Part shown: positions 5,232 through 6,456 of the stretch, in pieces | Position numbering within the stretch: the stretch's first letter is position 1 | How the letters are laid out: each line of letters starts with the position of its first letter | Assembly: GCA_900553035.1 (NCBI GenBank) | Contig: USCC01000114.1 | Coordinates: forward strand, 1-6,456 | DNA length: 6,456 nt | Reading direction: 5' to 3' | Source: an uncultured Rhodospirillaceae bacterium | GTDB lineage: Bacteria > Pseudomonadota > Alphaproteobacteria > CAAGCB01 > CAG-977 | The notes under the pieces: generated by a model | What the model was told of the DNA's origin: nothing | Databases searched by the model: none | What the model saw: only the letters and a program-made list of their open reading frames with translations | Made by a program: the position numbers and the translations under genes

Positions 5232-6254
5232 ATGGTTAAGGTCGCTGTCATCGGCGCTACGGGAAATGTCGGGCGCGAAATGCTGCAAACTCTGGCAAAC
5301 CGGGATTTCCCCGCGGATGAAGTCTTTGCGCTGGCGTCTTCGAAATCCGTCGGAAAGGAAGTTTCCTACGGTGAGGAAAAAACGTTGAAGGTACAGGATC
5401 TGGCATCCTTTGATTTCAGCGGCGTTGATATTGCGCTGATGTCCGCCGGGGCCGGTGTTTCCGAGAAATTCTCGCCGAAAATCGCCGCGGCCGGATGTGT
5501 TGTCATTGATAATTCCTCACAGTGGCGTATGGATCCGGATGTGCCGCTTGTCGTTCCCGAAGTCAATCCGCAGGCCGTCGCGGAGTATAAAAAGAAGGGA
5601 ATTATTGCCAATCCGAACTGTTCAACAATTCAGATGGTTGTCCCTCTGGCGGCTTTGCATAAGGCGTTCCATGTCACGCGCGTCGTTGTCACGACGTATC
5701 AGTCCGTTTCCGGCGCCGGAAAGGAAGCCATGGACGAACTGTTCAACCAGACGCGCGGCATTTACATGAATCAGCCGTTGCATGAAACCAAAAAGAAATT
5801 TACGAAACAGATTGCCTTCAACGTTATCCCGCACATTGACGTCTTCATGGACGACGGCGCAACGAAGGAAGAATGGAAAATGATGGCGGAAACCAAAAAG
5901 ATACTGGATCCGAAGATCAAGCTGCACGCGAACTGTGCCCGTGTTCCTGTTTTTGTCAGCCATGCGGAATATGTCAACGTTGAAACGGAAAAGGAAATTT
6001 CCGATGAATCGGCGGCGAAAGTCCTGAAGGAAACGGAAGGCGTTACGGTAATTGACCTGCGGGAGCCGGAAGGCTACCCCACACAGGTGGAAGTTTCCGG
6101 CGAAGATGATGTTTTTGTTTCGCGCATTCGTCAGGATTTTTCGGTCGAAAACGGTATCAGTTTCTGGTGCGTGGCGGACAATCTGCGCAAAGGCGCGGCG
6201 TTGAATGCCGTCCAGATTGCGGAAGTTCTGCTCAGAGATTATCTGAAGAAATAA
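5232..6254 (+). CDS. asd: Aspartate-semialdehyde dehydrogenase
   Basis: The enzyme reduces L-4-aspartyl phosphate to L-aspartate 4-semialdehyde with NADPH in the cytoplasm, the branch point to diaminopimelate/lysine, threonine and methionine. The 340 residues are a usual length. The NADP-binding Rossmann motif is GATGNVG (8-14). The phosphate-binding region includes DNSSQWRM (93-100). The catalytic Cys is Cys130 in ANPNCST (126-132). YQSVSGAG (156-163) follows, then CARVPVFVSHAEYV (235-248), which holds the substrate-binding Arg237 and catalytic His244. The conserved end is DNLRKGAALNAVQIAE (316-331). The start at ATG 5232 has AGGAG 6 nt upstream. A terminator-like hairpin precedes it and a strong one follows, so it may be a single-gene transcript. 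No known riboswitch is recognised upstream. Confidence 0.97.
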   Translation: MVKVAVIGATGNVGREMLQTLANRDFPADEVFALASSKSVGKEVSYGEEKTLKVQDLASFDFSGVDIALMSAGAGVSEKFSPKIAAAGCVVIDNSSQWRMDPDVPLVVPEVNPQAVAEYKKKGIIANPNCSTIQMVVPLAALHKAFHVTRVVVTTYQSVSGAGKEAMDELFNQTRGIYMNQPLHETKKKFTKQIAFNVIPHIDVFMDDGATKEEWKMMAETKKILDPKIKLHANCARVPVFVSHAEYVNVETEKEISDESAAKVLKETEGVTVIDLREPEGYPTQVEVSGEDDVFVSRIRQDFSVENGISFWCVADNLRKGAALNAVQIAEVLLRDYLKK

Positions 6255-6270
6255 AGAGGATGCATATGAA

Positions 6271-6306
6271 GAACGGCTTCCGGTCAAAGCGAAGCCGTTC
6301 TTTTTT
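6271..6306 (+). terminator. Strong intrinsic terminator of asd
   Basis: GAACGGCTTC (6271-6280) and GAAGCCGTTC (6291-6300) form a perfect 10-bp stem with a 10-nt loop, followed directly by six T (6301-6306). It lies 16 nt after the asd stop. Two further A-T pairs can extend the base. Confidence 0.93.
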
Positions 6307-6318
6307 ATGCGGGAACGG

Positions 6319-6351
6319 AAAAAACAACAGCCCCCGGTGAAGGGGGCTGTT
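6319..6351 (-). terminator. Intrinsic terminator on the minus strand
   Basis: AACAGCCCCC (6326-6335) and GGGGGCTGTT (6342-6351) form a perfect 10-bp stem with a 6-nt loop. The run of six A at 6319-6324 makes a T6 tail only on the minus strand, so it ends a transcript arriving from the right edge. It stands back to back with the asd terminator, as expected between convergent genes. Confidence 0.88.
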
Positions 6352-6370
6352 ACAAATGTACGATCAGCTA

Positions 6371-6456
6371 CTACCAACAGCGGCTTCCCTGTGACGTCGG
6401 CGCACATCCGCGTGTACAGATGCTACGTCCCTGACTGTCATTTGAGCAGTATGAGC
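6371..6456 (-). CDS. C-terminal fragment of a Cys-rich protein (start outside window)
   Basis: The minus-strand terminator predicts a gene here. One frame is open from the window edge to TAG at 6371-6373, with a second TAG at once (6368-6370), and encodes 27 visible residues ending CAPTSQGSRCW. Four of the 27 are Cys, spaced as in small disulfide-rich repeats, with few improbable codons. The stop lies about 20 nt before the terminator stem, a natural distance. A second minus frame is also open, to TGA at 6364, but reads as Arg-rich (VRRRHRE), so I prefer the Cys-rich one. The family cannot be named from this fragment. It would be a second type of Cys-rich protein in the window. Confidence 0.45.
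   Translation of the reverse strand, partial: SYCSNDSQGRSICTRGCAPTSQGSRCW

Noticed and set aside
5622..6407. 261-codon minus-strand frame across asd and its terminator
   Set aside because: It runs through both terminators and antisense to catalytic asd motifs, so it is a shadow frame.
6364..6456. Alternative minus-strand frame ending at TGA 6364
   Set aside because: It is open but Arg/His-rich and less protein-like than the Cys-rich frame. It is kept only as a fallback.

Overview
The window looks like chromosomal DNA from an alphaproteobacterium. It carries the conserved ffh-rpsP-rimM-trmD-rplS block, with alphaproteobacterial traits in the proteins: an Ala/Lys-rich tail on S16, and TRID plus GDSRGG in the Ffh GTPase. 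An accessory region lies upstream and asd lies downstream. In many free-living alphaproteobacteria leuC, leuD and leuB sit between rplS and asd. Here they are absent, which would fit a reduced, host-associated (perhaps gut) lineage. That lineage assignment is inference and no species can be named.

Bases 1-1446 (accessory, + strand). A cut-off gene (2-241) and a complete paralogue (268-744) encode Cys-rich proteins. The complete one has a single N-terminal membrane helix, so its Cys-rich part is predicted to lie outside the cytoplasm. The shared 3' parts are about 90% identical in DNA, a tandem duplication. Next comes a P-loop kinase-like protein (862-1446) with an excellent Shine-Dalgarno site and a GTG start. 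Bases 1447-1569 hold no gene but contain three short inverted repeats and, just before them, a weak promoter candidate for the next operon.

Bases 1570-5069 (core operon, + strand). ffh encodes the SRP GTPase for membrane targeting of nascent proteins. rpsP and rplS encode ribosomal proteins S16 and L19. rimM encodes a 16S/30S maturation factor, and trmD the tRNA m1G37 methyltransferase. Gaps are 34 and 22 nt, then a 4-nt overlap, then 4 nt, so the five genes are very probably co-transcribed. They link ribosome assembly, decoding fidelity and membrane protein export.

Bases 5070-5231 form a strongly structured intergenic stretch. A 75-nt imperfect hairpin starts at the base after the rplS stop codon. 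Its outer strand can alternatively form a smaller hairpin followed by T5. A further terminator-like hairpin with a T-rich tail ends about 23 nt before asd. asd (5232-6254) encodes aspartate-semialdehyde dehydrogenase, a branch-point enzyme for lysine/diaminopimelate, threonine and methionine synthesis.

Bases 6255-6456. A textbook terminator for asd is followed by a second terminator that reads on the minus strand. The latter implies a convergent minus-strand gene entering from the right edge. Its best reading frame is a Cys-rich C-terminus ending in two consecutive TAG codons.

No CRISPR array, tRNA, rRNA, transposase or phage gene was seen. No confidently new system was found. The points most worth a second look are the structured rplS-asd spacer, the duplicated Cys-rich membrane proteins, the kinase next to them, and the missing leu genes.
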